From the NCBI GenBank assembly GCA_021773835.1, contig JAJFJQ010000038.1:1-38358 (forward strand): a DNA stretch of 38,358 nucleotides, given 5' to 3'. The stretch is from Gammaproteobacteria bacterium. Lineage in GTDB: Bacteria; Pseudomonadota; Gammaproteobacteria; Ga0077536. The position numbers and the translations under genes are program-made. Positions 1 to 8,222 of the stretch are shown here, piece by piece (the first letter of the stretch is position 1; the number at the start of each line of letters is the position of its first letter). The notes below the pieces were generated by a model. That model was not told the origin of the DNA, did not search any database, and saw nothing but the letters and a program-made list of their open reading frames with translations.

Positions 1-2
1 CT

Positions 3-122
3 GTCATCTATCTCGGTCGGCGAGCGATCCAAGACCGTCGATTAAACATCGACAGGCGCCAACTGAATGCGGCTGATGAACACCGTATCAAGTTGGTTCA
101 CAATGTCTTCTATCAAGACTAA
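3..122 (+). CDS. 3' end of an unrecognised gene (partial)
   Basis: An open frame enters from the left edge and runs 39 codons to a TAA at 120-122. The visible tail is basic and arginine-rich, with LGRRAIQDRRLNIDRR near its start, and ends in NVFYQD. The other two forward frames stop early (positions 43-45 and about 74-76). I do not recognise a family. The call rests only on the open frame and on its plausible C-terminal composition, so it may be spurious. Confidence 0.3.
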   Translation, partial: VIYLGRRAIQDRRLNIDRRQLNAADEHRIKLVHNVFYQD

Positions 123-157
123 TTCGTGGGGATCCTTCAGGGTCGGAGTAAATTTAA

Positions 158-463
158 AAATGGGGTCGGAGTAAATTACGAAGATTGGAAGTTTTGCTGC
201 GGATAAAAGGGACGACTAAGTAAGCAGACGACGACCAAGGTGAGGAAGCGTGATGGCGAGGAAGCCGCGCAATTACATTGCAGCTAACCCGGGTCATGTT
301 GTGCAATGGGAAAATGCTCGTCAAGCAACGTCACACACTATCGCCGAGTATGGTAAGCATCTTGAGAGTCCAGCTCTCGCGTGTGGAGAACACGAATATG
401 AGTCGCACAGTCCTATATTGCTTACGAACCGTCGAACTATCGTAATTGACTCCGACCCCATTT
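158..463 (+). mobile_element. RAYT-derived inverted-repeat element, copy 1 (decayed)
   Basis: The ends are near-perfect 24 bp inverted repeats, AAATGGGGTCGGAGTAAATT at 158 and its complement (ACTCCGACCCCATTT) finishing at 463, with one internal mismatch. Inside, at 253, an ATG preceded by AAGGTGAGG opens with MARKPRN. A later stretch reads HVVQWENARQ. These resemble the MARKPR start and the HVxxRGN motif of IS200-like REP-associated (Y1) transposases. The catalytic HUH and Tyr regions are absent. I read it as an internally deleted, non-autonomous derivative. The open frame 250-552 is therefore a relic, not a gene. A second copy lies at 1091-1394. A further partial end (GGGTCGGAGTAAATTT, about 140-155) sits just outside the left end. 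Confidence 0.65.
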
Positions 464-487
464 ATCCCCATTTATCCCCATTTATCC
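461..487. repeat. Short tandem repeat, 10 bp unit x 2.7
   Basis: The unit TTTATCCCCA is repeated head to tail immediately after the right inverted repeat of the first RAYT-derived element. It overlaps that element's last bases, which suggests slippage or repeated end processing at the element boundary. Confidence 0.7.
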
Positions 488-592
488 ATCCGTTATTGGC
501 CGCAAGCTATCCCCCGCCGATAGCGGCGCGAACGGCTCTTAACGAGGGATGAGCGACCGCTACGATTACACGAAATACCGCTCGACACACGC

Positions 593-623
593 AAAAAAAA
601 AGGCGGTCATCACAACCGCCTTT
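593..623 (-). terminator. Rho-independent terminator of the cold-shock gene
   Basis: On the minus strand the stem AAAGGCGGT pairs with ACCGCCTTT around a 7-nt loop and runs into a long T tract (the A run 593-601 on the plus strand). It lies about 40 bp after the stop codon of the cold-shock gene. Confidence 0.85.
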
Positions 624-663
624 CTCATGCTTTCCCCGCACCGTCGCGGTGTCGGGATCGGAT

Positions 664-867
664 TTATGCTGCGCTGATATTGTCAGCAGCCAACTTACCG
701 CGTTCGGTGACGACCTCGTAGCTGATGCGTTGCCCTTCACTCAATGTATTCATGCCGGCACGCTCTAGTGCGCTGACGTGTACAAATACATCAGTCGCAC
801 CATCTTCTGGTGCGATGAATCCGAAGCCCTTGGTAGGGTTGAAAAATTTAACTGTTCCGATAGCCAT
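664..867 (-). CDS. Cold-shock domain protein (CspA family)
   Basis: This is a 67-residue single cold-shock domain, the usual length for the family. It is a small OB-fold protein that binds single-stranded RNA and DNA and acts as an RNA chaperone. Both nucleic-acid-binding motifs are visible: RNP1 as KGFGFI (about residues 13-18) and RNP2 as VFVHVSA (about 27-33). The frame is open further upstream, to 1044, but the ATG at 867 starts the conserved MAIGTVKFF sequence. A strong GGAGG Shine-Dalgarno (complement of 875-879) lies 7 nt before it. That leaves room for a long leader of the kind common in csp mRNAs. A hairpin terminator follows. The gene is monocistronic and flanked on both sides by the repeat elements. 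The family is certain; which CspA paralogue it is, and whether it is cold-induced, cannot be told. Confidence 0.93.
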   Translation of the reverse strand: MAIGTVKFFNPTKGFGFIAPEDGATDVFVHVSALERAGMNTLSEGQRISYEVVTERGKLAADNISAA

Positions 868-1090
868 ATAGTGGCCTCCATAACAAGAATTACCGCGCGC
901 AAATCGGGCGCGTATACGAACAACTGAACTGTAGTGGGTTGTCTTTGAACTAGAGGCCGGAGGATCCGGCTCGAACCGAAGAGATAAGCCAAAACGAAAG
1001 TCGCGCGGGCACCATGAGGTACGCACCGACAAATTGCAAGCCAAAAATCAAAAATGGGGTCGGAGTAAATTACGAAGATTGAAAAATCAA
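868..1090. other. Intergenic: csp leader and duplicated repeat end
   Basis: No gene was found. The left part should hold the promoter and leader of the minus-strand cold-shock gene. From about 1041 a 39 bp block with the repeat end (ATCAAAAATGGGGTCGGAG) occurs twice in tandem (1041-1080 and 1081-1119); the second copy forms the left end of the next element. Confidence 0.5.
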
Positions 1091-1394
1091 AAATGGGGTC
1101 GGAGTAAATTACGAAGATTGGAAGTTCTGCTGCGGATAAAAAGGACGCCTAAGTAAGCAGACAGCGACCAAGGTGAGGAAGCGTGGTGGCAAGGAAGCCG
1201 CGCAATAACAGCAGAGAACCTGGGTTATGTTGTGCAATGGGAAAATGCTCTCCAAGCAACATCACACCCTATCGCTGAGTATCGTGCGCATCTGGAGAGT
1301 CCAACGCTTGGGTGAGGAAGAGCACGAATGTGAGTCGCATATCGCTATTTTGTTGACGGACCGTCGAACTATCGTAATTGACTCCGACCCCTTT
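1091..1394 (+). mobile_element. RAYT-derived inverted-repeat element, copy 2 (decayed)
   Basis: This is a second copy of the element at 158-463. It has the same left end (AAATGGGGTCGGAGTAAATT) and right end (TCGTAATTGACTCCGACCCC), about the same length, and is clearly alignable throughout. The relic start is a GTG here (GTGGCAAGGAAGCCGCGC, encoding VARKPR). A small deletion just after it shifts the frame relative to copy 1, so no coding function remains. The two copies bracket the cold-shock gene in direct orientation. Confidence 0.65.
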
Positions 1395-1694
1395 ATCATC
1401 GACGCACACCAGCCTGTCAGGATTTTTTACACTGGCCTGGATCTCGGGAATATAGCGTAACTACATGATATTTATATATATTTTTGAAAATCTCTGAGGG
1501 TATTGCGTGATTTAATGGTAATTTCGCAGGAATTCCATTGAAAAAAGTGTCAATGGATTTTACAACATTCCGAATCAAGTTCAGCAAATACCCCATAACA
1601 TTATGAATTTACAAGGAAACTCATATCCGGCACAGAATATCCACCAATAACGTCAACACTTTTCAATCTACACACGACGCAAGGAGACAATTCG
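1395..1694. other. AT-rich intergenic region before the PEP-CTERM gene
   Basis: About 300 bp, markedly AT-rich compared with the flanking genes, with no supported coding frame. It presumably carries the promoter of the PEP-CTERM gene. I could not identify a convincing sigma-70 or sigma-54 site by eye. An AAGGAGA ribosome-binding site sits at its right end. Confidence 0.4.
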
Positions 1695-2219
1695 ATGCTT
1701 TTTCGCAAATTTGTGTTCTCAGTAGTGCTGCTTTTCGGTGCGGTAGGCGCCGAAGCGACGCTAATAAACTTCAACGCCACTGGTGTCGCAGGTGTCTCGG
1801 GCTTTGTCCAGTTCGATGACAGTAGTTTCGACGGCGATGCGTTTCAATTTCTGTCCAATGCGGCAATCACCGATCTGAACCTACTCGTATTTGGCGAGGT
1901 ATACACCTTGGCGGATGTGGCCATCGGCGATGACACAATTATTGATTCGTCCGGTCTGGTGCCACTGATTGTCAACGGCTCGGGCAATCTTGCCGACAAC
2001 GGAGTGCAGTCCATTTCCTTTTTCCCCGATGGATTCGACGGTACCGCATCGGATGGCGATGCATCACTGGGGATCGGGCCCGGCGGAGAGTTCGCCAACG
2101 ATGAATTTTTCGCAGTGCAATGGGTAGCGGCGGCCGCCGTCCCCGAACCGACAACTGTTGCCCTTATGGGTCTTGGCTTAGCTGGGTTAGGCTACGGGCG
2201 AAAACGAAAGTCCGCATAA
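1695..2219 (+). CDS. PEP-CTERM sorting-domain protein
   Basis: A 174-residue exported protein. Residues 1-22 form a signal peptide (basic start, hydrophobic core, cleavage likely after AEA). The mature part is acidic and rich in Asp, Gly and Ser, with no recognisable enzyme motif. The C-terminus (about 149-174) is a textbook PEP-CTERM tail: VPEP, a hydrophobic segment and a final GRKRKSA basic cluster. Such tails are processed by exosortase, and these proteins are linked to exopolysaccharide or surface matrix in Gram-negative bacteria. The start is supported by AAGGAGA about 8 nt upstream. The gene stands alone with its own terminator. No exosortase or polysaccharide genes are in the window, so its partners must be elsewhere. 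Confidence 0.9.
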   Translation: MLFRKFVFSVVLLFGAVGAEATLINFNATGVAGVSGFVQFDDSSFDGDAFQFLSNAAITDLNLLVFGEVYTLADVAIGDDTIIDSSGLVPLIVNGSGNLADNGVQSISFFPDGFDGTASDGDASLGIGPGGEFANDEFFAVQWVAAAAVPEPTTVALMGLGLAGLGYGRKRKSA

Positions 2220-2245
2220 GTAACCCCTATACACTTGATGACGGG

Positions 2246-2272
2246 AACCCGCTTCGGCGGGTTTTCTTTTTT
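2246..2272 (+). terminator. Rho-independent terminator with UUCG tetraloop
   Basis: The stem AACCCGC/GCGGGTT closes on a TTCG tetraloop and is followed by a T-rich run. It lies about 27 bp after the PEP-CTERM stop codon. Confidence 0.88.
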
Positions 2273-2333
2273 GCAACGAAGATCTCCTCTTGGCCGTCGC
2301 GCCGTCTACAATTTTGATGTCAGGTTTTCCTGC

Positions 2334-3074
2334 TTATATCTCCTGACTGGTCGGGCGAAATAGGATCTCATTGACGTCAACGTCCTTGGGTTGCGAGACG
2401 GCGAAGGCGACCATGTTTCCGAAAGAGTCGGCTGGGATCGCGTGCTCCTGATAGAAATTATGGATGGCCTCGGAGATGTCGCTCTCGGTAATGCTATCGG
2501 CCAGCTCGCTCGCAACCGCACCCGGCGAGATGACGGTGGTACGAATGTTGTAAGGCTTTACCTCCTGGCGGAGTCCTTCCGAGATTACGCGTACGGCTGT
2601 TTTGGTGGCGGCGTAGACGGCGGATGTCGGTCGTACTTTATGCCCCGCAACCGATGACACGTTGATGATTTGACCACTCTTCTGGGTTTTCATCTGTGGC
2701 AGGGCGGCGGCAATCCCGTAAAGCACGCCCTTCAAATTCACATCGATCATGCGGTCCCAATCGGCGATCTTGCAGCGTTCTAACGGTGAGTGCGGCATCA
2801 AACCTGCATTGTTAATCATGACGTCGATGCGCCCGTGCATCGCTACCGCTTGGTCGACGAGACCTTGGACCTCTTCGCAACGCGTCACATCCATTTGCAC
2901 GACCGCCTCCTTGTCGAGTTCCAAGTCGTCGGCGATGGCCTGGAGCCGATCCAGTCGACGAGCACCCAGGACAAGTTTAGCGCCATCGCTTGCAAGACGC
3001 CGGGCGGCCGCTTCGCCCAAGCCGCTACTCGCACCGGTAATGACGACGACCTTGTTTTCGATTCCTACTGTCAT
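2334..3074 (-). CDS. SDR family NAD(P)-dependent oxidoreductase
   Basis: A 246-residue classical short-chain dehydrogenase/reductase, a cytosolic enzyme that oxidises alcohols or reduces carbonyls with NAD(P). Visible are the cofactor-binding TGASSGLG (13-20), NNAG (88-91), the catalytic Ser141, and Tyr154/Lys158 in YAATK. The ATG at 3074 was chosen because the SDR fold begins there and a GGAG lies upstream. The frame is open to 3191 but the extension is not SDR-like. An Arg at the end of the second strand (GARRLDR) hints at NADP preference. The gene is divergent from the hydantoinase operon across a 320 bp gap and may serve the same pathway. The substrate is unknown. Confidence 0.9.
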   Translation of the reverse strand: MTVGIENKVVVITGASSGLGEAAARRLASDGAKLVLGARRLDRLQAIADDLELDKEAVVQMDVTRCEEVQGLVDQAVAMHGRIDVMINNAGLMPHSPLERCKIADWDRMIDVNLKGVLYGIAAALPQMKTQKSGQIINVSSVAGHKVRPTSAVYAATKTAVRVISEGLRQEVKPYNIRTTVISPGAVASELADSITESDISEAIHNFYQEHAIPADSFGNMVAFAVSQPKDVDVNEILFRPTSQEI

Positions 3075-3394
3075 GGTTTCACTCTCCAAAGTTCTATTGC
3101 GCGCCGGGGAAGCGGCCCAACACGTGGCACAGAATGTCTGAGCATAGGCATGTGGATGGTAACGCAGAACTCGATCAGGGCGACTGGCCAAACTAGTGAG
3201 CTAGCGAGACATGGGAGGTGCCTGTCGCCTAGGTTTGGGCAGGCTGCCTGGGTTGATTTGGGTGTTTCGCACCAGTTTTCGATAAGCAATTATTTGGCCT
3301 GCGGCCCAGGCAAAACTCGCCTGGCCATGGCCATTACAAAATCCGGGAGGTATGCTTTAAGGTCTTGTATATAAAAGCCTAGACCAAAGCCATC
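3075..3394. other. Divergent intergenic region before the hydantoinase operon
   Basis: A 320 bp region with no supported gene. It must contain the promoters of the SDR (leftward) and of the hydantoinase/Mo-hydroxylase operon (rightward). A perfect 12 bp palindrome, TGGCCATGGCCA, lies at 3322-3333, and an AT-rich TATATAAAA at 3368-3376 is close to the hyuA start. Both are only candidates for an operator and a -10 region. Confidence 0.4.
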
Positions 3395-5443
3395 ATGAGT
3401 TTACGAGTCGCTATTGATACTGGTGGAACATTCACCGACGTGGTCGCCATTGACGATGTTTCCGGCGCGCACTACGCCATTAAGACGCCATCAACCCCGA
3501 GCGACCCTAGCATCGGCTTAGTTGAGGGCTTGAACAAGGCAACCAAGGCGGCAAAGCTCAAATCGAGCGACGTCGGCCAATTGCTGCATGGCTCAACGGT
3601 CGCGACCAATGCAGTACTCGAACACAAGTTCGATGGTCTAGGGCTTTTGGTCACCGAAGGATTCCGCCACATCATTGAAATCGCCCGCCAGTCGGTGCCG
3701 GATGGTTACGGCAATTCGTTCTTCTGGGTGAAACCGAAACGACTCGTACCGCTACACCTGGTCCGCGAAGTGCCGGGGCGCATGACCTTCAAAGGCGAGG
3801 AGATCACGCCCTTGGACGAAGATGCGGTTGTCAAAGCGGTCGGTGCATTAAATGACAAAGGCGTGCGCTGTGTTGGTGTGTGTCTGATGCACGGCTACGC
3901 CAATGATGCACACGAGCGACGCGTTGGAGAGATCATCGCCGAACATTTTCCCGATCTCTTCGTCTCGCTCTCTTCAGTGGTGCTACCGGAGTATCGTGAA
4001 TACGAACGCGCGATGACCACGCTGATCGATGTGATGGTCAAACCTTACTGCCAGACCTATCTCCAACGCGCGGCGGCAAAAGTGAGTTCAAACGGCAAGG
4101 GCCCATCGCTTTTAATTATGCAATCGAACGGTGGCGTCGTTAGCGACCAAACTGCAGCCGAGCGACCGGTGACAATGTTGCTTTCAGGTCCTGCCGCCGG
4201 CGTCCTCGGCGCGGCCCATATGGCACAACTCGCAGGCTATGAGGACATCTTGACCTTAGACGTGGGGGGTACCTCAACCGACGTCTCGTTGATCGAAAAA
4301 CTCACCCCGCATGTCACGAGTCATTCACTGGTCGAAAATTATCCGGTCAAGACGCCAATGTTGGATATTGCGACGGTGGGTACCGGGGGCGGTTCGCTCG
4401 CCTGGGTCGATGACTATGGTGGCCTTAAAGTCGGTCCGCAAAGTGGTGGCGCCGATCCCGGCCCAATCTGCTACGGCCGTGGTGGTCGCCAGCCCGCAGT
4501 AACTGACGCCGCGGTCGTGCTGGGCAGATTGCCGGGTGCGTTAGTTGGTGGAGAGATCGTCCTCGACGTCGACGCCGCCCGCGCGGCGTATCAAGCGCTC
4601 GGCAGCCGCTTTGATATGAGTGCTGAGGAAGCCGCGGCCGGTGTGTTTGAAATCGCCGCCGCCAATCAGGTCCACGGGATCCGTCAGGTAACAGTGCATC
4701 GCGGTCGCGACCCGGCTAACTACGCGCTCATTGCATTCGGCGGTGCCGGCGGCATGTTTGCTGCAGACGTTGCCGACTTTCTCGATATCGCAATTGTCAT
4801 CTCGCCCCCCGATCCGGGCAACCTTTCGGCCTTTGGTCTACATGTATCGGATATTAAGCGCGATTACATCCGCACACTCGTGCGCCAACGCTCGGTCGCG
4901 GACACCAATGAGATCGATGCCGCGTGGCGCGATATCGAAGACCGCGGTCGCGACGAGATCGCCGCCGAGGGCGTTGCACCGGACAAGGTTATTTTGACTC
5001 GCTCCGGCGATTTGCGTTACGTCGGCGAAGGCCACGAAATCGAGGTATCGGTTCCGCCAGGGACGGTCGGGGATGATGCGGTTGAGTTTTTATGGAAGGA
5101 TTTTCACCGCGTGCACCATGATACGTTCGGCTTTCAATATGAAGGCGAGCAAGACGTCGAATTGGTGAACCTACGGGTGCAGGCACTCGGCAGTATCCAC
5201 CGACCAAAGGTTGCAGAAATCGAAAAAGGCACAGATGCTATTCCAACAGGTCAGCGTCCGGTCTACTGGCGCGGTGACGGCTGGAGTGACTGCCCCATCT
5301 ACAACCGGCCCGACTTGGGCGCCGGCAGTACACTCGTGGGACCTGCTGTGGTCGAGGAGTATGGCTCGACCGTAGTCGTTCCCGCGGGCTGGTCACTGAC
5401 AGTGGATGCCTTTGGCAATTTGATTTTGGAGAAACGATCATGA
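3395..5443 (+). CDS. hyuA: Hydantoinase/oxoprolinase family protein, subunit A
   Basis: A 682-residue protein, the normal length for N-methylhydantoinase/acetophenone-carboxylase-type A subunits. These enzymes use ATP to open cyclic amides or imides (hydantoins, 5-oxoproline, lactams), or in some members to carboxylate ketones. The N-terminal IDTGGTFTDVV (about 7-17) and the later LDVGGTSTDVS are the phosphate-binding loops of the actin-like ATPase fold. AFGGAGGMFAADVADFL is a typical family signature. It is the first gene of an operon; its stop overlaps the next start by 4 bp (ATGA). The exact reaction cannot be deduced from the family alone. The neighbouring Mo hydroxylase and amidases favour cleavage of a cyclic amide over ketone carboxylation. 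Confidence 0.93.
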   Translation: MSLRVAIDTGGTFTDVVAIDDVSGAHYAIKTPSTPSDPSIGLVEGLNKATKAAKLKSSDVGQLLHGSTVATNAVLEHKFDGLGLLVTEGFRHIIEIARQSVPDGYGNSFFWVKPKRLVPLHLVREVPGRMTFKGEEITPLDEDAVVKAVGALNDKGVRCVGVCLMHGYANDAHERRVGEIIAEHFPDLFVSLSSVVLPEYREYERAMTTLIDVMVKPYCQTYLQRAAAKVSSNGKGPSLLIMQSNGGVVSDQTAAERPVTMLLSGPAAGVLGAAHMAQLAGYEDILTLDVGGTSTDVSLIEKLTPHVTSHSLVENYPVKTPMLDIATVGTGGGSLAWVDDYGGLKVGPQSGGADPGPICYGRGGRQPAVTDAAVVLGRLPGALVGGEIVLDVDAARAAYQALGSRFDMSAEEAAAGVFEIAAANQVHGIRQVTVHRGRDPANYALIAFGGAGGMFAADVADFLDIAIVISPPDPGNLSAFGLHVSDIKRDYIRTLVRQRSVADTNEIDAAWRDIEDRGRDEIAAEGVAPDKVILTRSGDLRYVGEGHEIEVSVPPGTVGDDAVEFLWKDFHRVHHDTFGFQYEGEQDVELVNLRVQALGSIHRPKVAEIEKGTDAIPTGQRPVYWRGDGWSDCPIYNRPDLGAGSTLVGPAVVEEYGSTVVVPAGWSLTVDAFGNLILEKRS

Positions 5444-7353
5444 GTGGAAGAACCGCAGGCCAGCTTGGTCCAGTAGAGCTCGAAGTGATCCTCGGTACCG
5501 TGAGGTCGGCCGAACTCGAAATCGAGGCTGCGGTCGAGCGTACCTCGCGCTCGCCCATGATCCGAGATCAACACGACTATCGGGTTGCGCTATTCGATGC
5601 GCGCGGTCGCAAGCTTACCGGTCGCTCCTATTCCGCATTGGTGGAACCGGTGTTCGAATACTTTGGCGACGATGAGATCGATCCGGGCGATGTTTTTTTC
5701 TGGAATGACCCGTACAACAGCAGCGGCGGTATCGGTCACGTGCCGGATCTGTGCACCACGATCCCGATCTTCCACGGTGAGCGCTTGATTGGATTCAGCC
5801 AAGTCTTCGGTCATCACGACGACGTTGGCGGATCGGTACCCGGCAGCCTGCCGGTGCATGCGACCGATATGTGGGCCGAAGGCTTAGTCGTGCCGCCAAT
5901 CAAACTCTATGAGCGTGGCGTTGTAAATTCAGCGGCCTTTAAGATCATCGAACGTAATTCGCGTTTGCCGGAACATTTAAAAGGTGACATCGATGCCGAG
6001 ATCGGTGCGGCAAGGCTCGGGTCTAAACGTGTCTGCGAGTTGGCGGAACGCTATGGCGCGGACGCGCTCGAAGCCGCCTTCGATGCGATCATCGACAATT
6101 GCGCCGCGACGCTACGACGCGAACTACTGCCGAAGATCGCCGACGGCGTCTATCACTGGCAGGACTACATCGAAAATGACGGCGTGGACGAGCCGCGCTT
6201 GCATGCATTACGGCTAACCATGACGAAAACGCCGGAGAAGATCATCCTCGACTTCACCGGCACGGATCCGGAGGCAAAAGGTCCAATCAATTGGCCGATA
6301 GACTACGCCGACGGTAAGTTCGCACGCAAATGGATGGCACCGGTATTACGGTCTTTGGCCGACACCCCAGAGCGTGCCGCCGAGATCGACATGAACGAAG
6401 GTGTGCTCGATGTCATCGAAATGAAGTTTCCAGAGAAGGGCACCCTGGTGACACCCAATTTCGGCAAACCAACCGGGATGCGTTTCTTCATTCTACTACG
6501 GTCGCTTGGCGTGTTCGCGGCGTGTCTTTCAAAGGCGACCGGCGGACGCATGCCGGCAGACCATGAAACGATCCGCATATGGGGTTTGCACGGCGGCACG
6601 ACTGGTTCTGATTTCTTTTTATTCCGCGAAGTCCTGGGTGGCGGTGGCCCTGGGCGACCATGGGCGGACGGCAGTGACGTCGTCCACGTTGTACCTAACT
6701 CGCGTAATTTGCCGGCAGAGTTTTCCGAAACTCGTTATCCAGTTTTGATTGAAAAGCTGGCCTTGGCGACGGATTCCTGTGGCGCTGGTCTGCGCCGCGG
6801 CGGCTGCGGTTACGACAAGCAAGTGCGTGTTTTGGATGACAGCATGTTGCTATCGAATGCGGATCGCGCGCTGCTAAACACCTATGGTGTGAACGGCGGC
6901 CTGCATGGCGCTACCTACGGCATCAACGTCGTTGACGATCAAGGTGCAGAACTCCCCGTTGCCGGGATGGCCGACAATATTCCGGTTACCGCCGGATCGG
7001 TCGTGCATATCGTGACGACTGGCGGTGGCGGTTGGGGTGATCCGCTGGAGCGAGAAGCCGAATGGGTCCGCTACGACGTCGAGTGTGGGCTCGTGTCGGT
7101 CGAAGCTGCGGCCGCGGAGTATGGCGTTGTTGTTACCAACGAAGGTGATGCGCCGGTGTTGGACGATTCTGCAACGAATGCGCTGCGCACAAAAATGCGC
7201 GGACAGCGCGACACACCGCAGTTCTTTGACCGTGGCCCGTACTTCGAAGACATCAAACGATCCAATGGGGTCACCTGGCCCGACGATTGGCAAGACCCCG
7301 ATGATCATGTCGTTTCTGCGAAAGCAGGTGGCGTGCACAAAGCCGCATCATGA
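5440..7353 (+). CDS. hyuB: Hydantoinase/oxoprolinase family protein, subunit B
   Basis: A 637-residue B subunit that would pair with the protein encoded just upstream. Family hallmarks include the N-terminal LGPVELEVILGTVRSAELE segment, FFWNDPYNSSGGIGHVPD, and FGHHDDVGGSVPGS (about 125-140), a probable metal/active-site loop. Near the C-terminus the glycine-rich TTGGGGWGDPLERE is typical. It overlaps hyuA by 4 bp and the following FAD-subunit gene by 4 bp, so translational coupling and fixed stoichiometry are likely. A GGAG lies in the last codons of hyuA. As in its partner, the family supports ATP-dependent cyclic amide opening, but a carboxylase role is not excluded. Confidence 0.92.
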   Translation: MSGRTAGQLGPVELEVILGTVRSAELEIEAAVERTSRSPMIRDQHDYRVALFDARGRKLTGRSYSALVEPVFEYFGDDEIDPGDVFFWNDPYNSSGGIGHVPDLCTTIPIFHGERLIGFSQVFGHHDDVGGSVPGSLPVHATDMWAEGLVVPPIKLYERGVVNSAAFKIIERNSRLPEHLKGDIDAEIGAARLGSKRVCELAERYGADALEAAFDAIIDNCAATLRRELLPKIADGVYHWQDYIENDGVDEPRLHALRLTMTKTPEKIILDFTGTDPEAKGPINWPIDYADGKFARKWMAPVLRSLADTPERAAEIDMNEGVLDVIEMKFPEKGTLVTPNFGKPTGMRFFILLRSLGVFAACLSKATGGRMPADHETIRIWGLHGGTTGSDFFLFREVLGGGGPGRPWADGSDVVHVVPNSRNLPAEFSETRYPVLIEKLALATDSCGAGLRRGGCGYDKQVRVLDDSMLLSNADRALLNTYGVNGGLHGATYGINVVDDQGAELPVAGMADNIPVTAGSVVHIVTTGGGGWGDPLEREAEWVRYDVECGLVSVEAAAAEYGVVVTNEGDAPVLDDSATNALRTKMRGQRDTPQFFDRGPYFEDIKRSNGVTWPDDWQDPDDHVVSAKAGGVHKAAS

Positions 7354-8222
7354 AGCCACCCCAATTCGAATACCAACGTGCGCTCACGATCGAAGAAGCG
7401 ATTGCCGCCCGCGCTGCAAACGACAACACGGCGATCCTCGCGGGCGGTCAAAGTTTATTACCAACTTTGAACTTCCGCTTAGGCGCGCCCGATAGCCTGA
7501 TCGACATCAGCCGGATCCCCTCACTCAGTCAAATTGAGATAACGGATTCGGAGGTCAAGATCGGTGCGATGGTGCGCCAACGCCAAGTCGAAATACACGA
7601 CGAGATTAATCAGGCGAATCCCCTGTTGCGTGAAACGCTTGCCCACGTCGCGCATCTTGTCATTCGAAACCGTGGGACTGTTGTCGGCAGCTTGGCGCAT
7701 GCCGATGCCGCTGCCGAACTGCCGTCGGTGTTATTGACCTGCGACGGGCGAGTGGAAGTTGTCGGGCCAAATGGCGCGCGCTCGATCGCGGCGGATGAAT
7801 TTTTTCGTTTTCATTTAACGACAGCACTGAAGCCTGATGAATTAGTTACCGCTGCCTGCTTCCCGGTGCTGGCACCCGGGACGGGTTGGGCCTTCGGTGA
7901 GATCGCGCGCCGGCGGGGCGACTACGCCATCGCCGGGGTCTGCGTCGTGTTGAGCGTAGATTCCAATGGCAACTGCACCAGTGCAAGTTTGGGCGCGTGT
8001 GGTATCGGGTCACGGCCGATCCGTTTGCATGGCGCGGAAAAAATCTTAGTCGGAAGCCGCCTTGACGAAGATGCTATTGCTGCGGCCGGCGATGCCGCGC
8101 GTGAGGCGGTCGAGACACCGGACGACACTCAAGCCAGTCAGGCCTATCGTCAGCAGGTGCTCGCAACCTTGGTAAGAAGAAACGTCGTACGCGCCGCGGC
8201 GCGTGCGGGAGCACCTGCATGA
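7350..8222 (+). CDS. Molybdenum hydroxylase, FAD-binding subunit (CoxM/CutM-like)
   Basis: A 290-residue medium subunit of a xanthine-dehydrogenase-family enzyme. It passes electrons from the iron-sulfur subunit to an acceptor through FAD. The two FAD-binding loops are evident: AGGQSLLP (31-38) and TVVGSLAHAD (110-119). The C-terminal part has the CO dehydrogenase flavoprotein domain pattern (EIARRRGDYAIAGV). It overlaps hyuB by 4 bp and the next gene by 4 bp. Gene order is medium-small-large (M-S-L), as in CO-dehydrogenase-like and nicotine-dehydrogenase-like enzymes. The family is certain; the substrate is set by the large subunit and is unknown. Confidence 0.93.
   Translation: MKPPQFEYQRALTIEEAIAARAANDNTAILAGGQSLLPTLNFRLGAPDSLIDISRIPSLSQIEITDSEVKIGAMVRQRQVEIHDEINQANPLLRETLAHVAHLVIRNRGTVVGSLAHADAAAELPSVLLTCDGRVEVVGPNGARSIAADEFFRFHLTTALKPDELVTAACFPVLAPGTGWAFGEIARRRGDYAIAGVCVVLSVDSNGNCTSASLGACGIGSRPIRLHGAEKILVGSRLDEDAIAAAGDAAREAVETPDDTQASQAYRQQVLATLVRRNVVRAAARAGAPA

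Noticed and set aside
461-487. Tandem TTTATCCCCA units as a CRISPR remnant
   Set aside because: The units are contiguous 10-mers with no spacers.
250-552. 100-codon frame starting MMARKPRN as a gene
   Set aside because: It lies within a decayed inverted-repeat element, runs through the end repeat and a tandem repeat, and is frame-disrupted in the sister copy.
1227-1460. 77-codon frame in the second element as a gene
   Set aside because: Same element interior in a different frame from copy 1; no protein-like conservation.
3322-3333. TGGCCATGGCCA palindrome as a firm operator
   Set aside because: A 12 bp GC-rich palindrome can occur by chance and no second copy was found at other promoters in the window.
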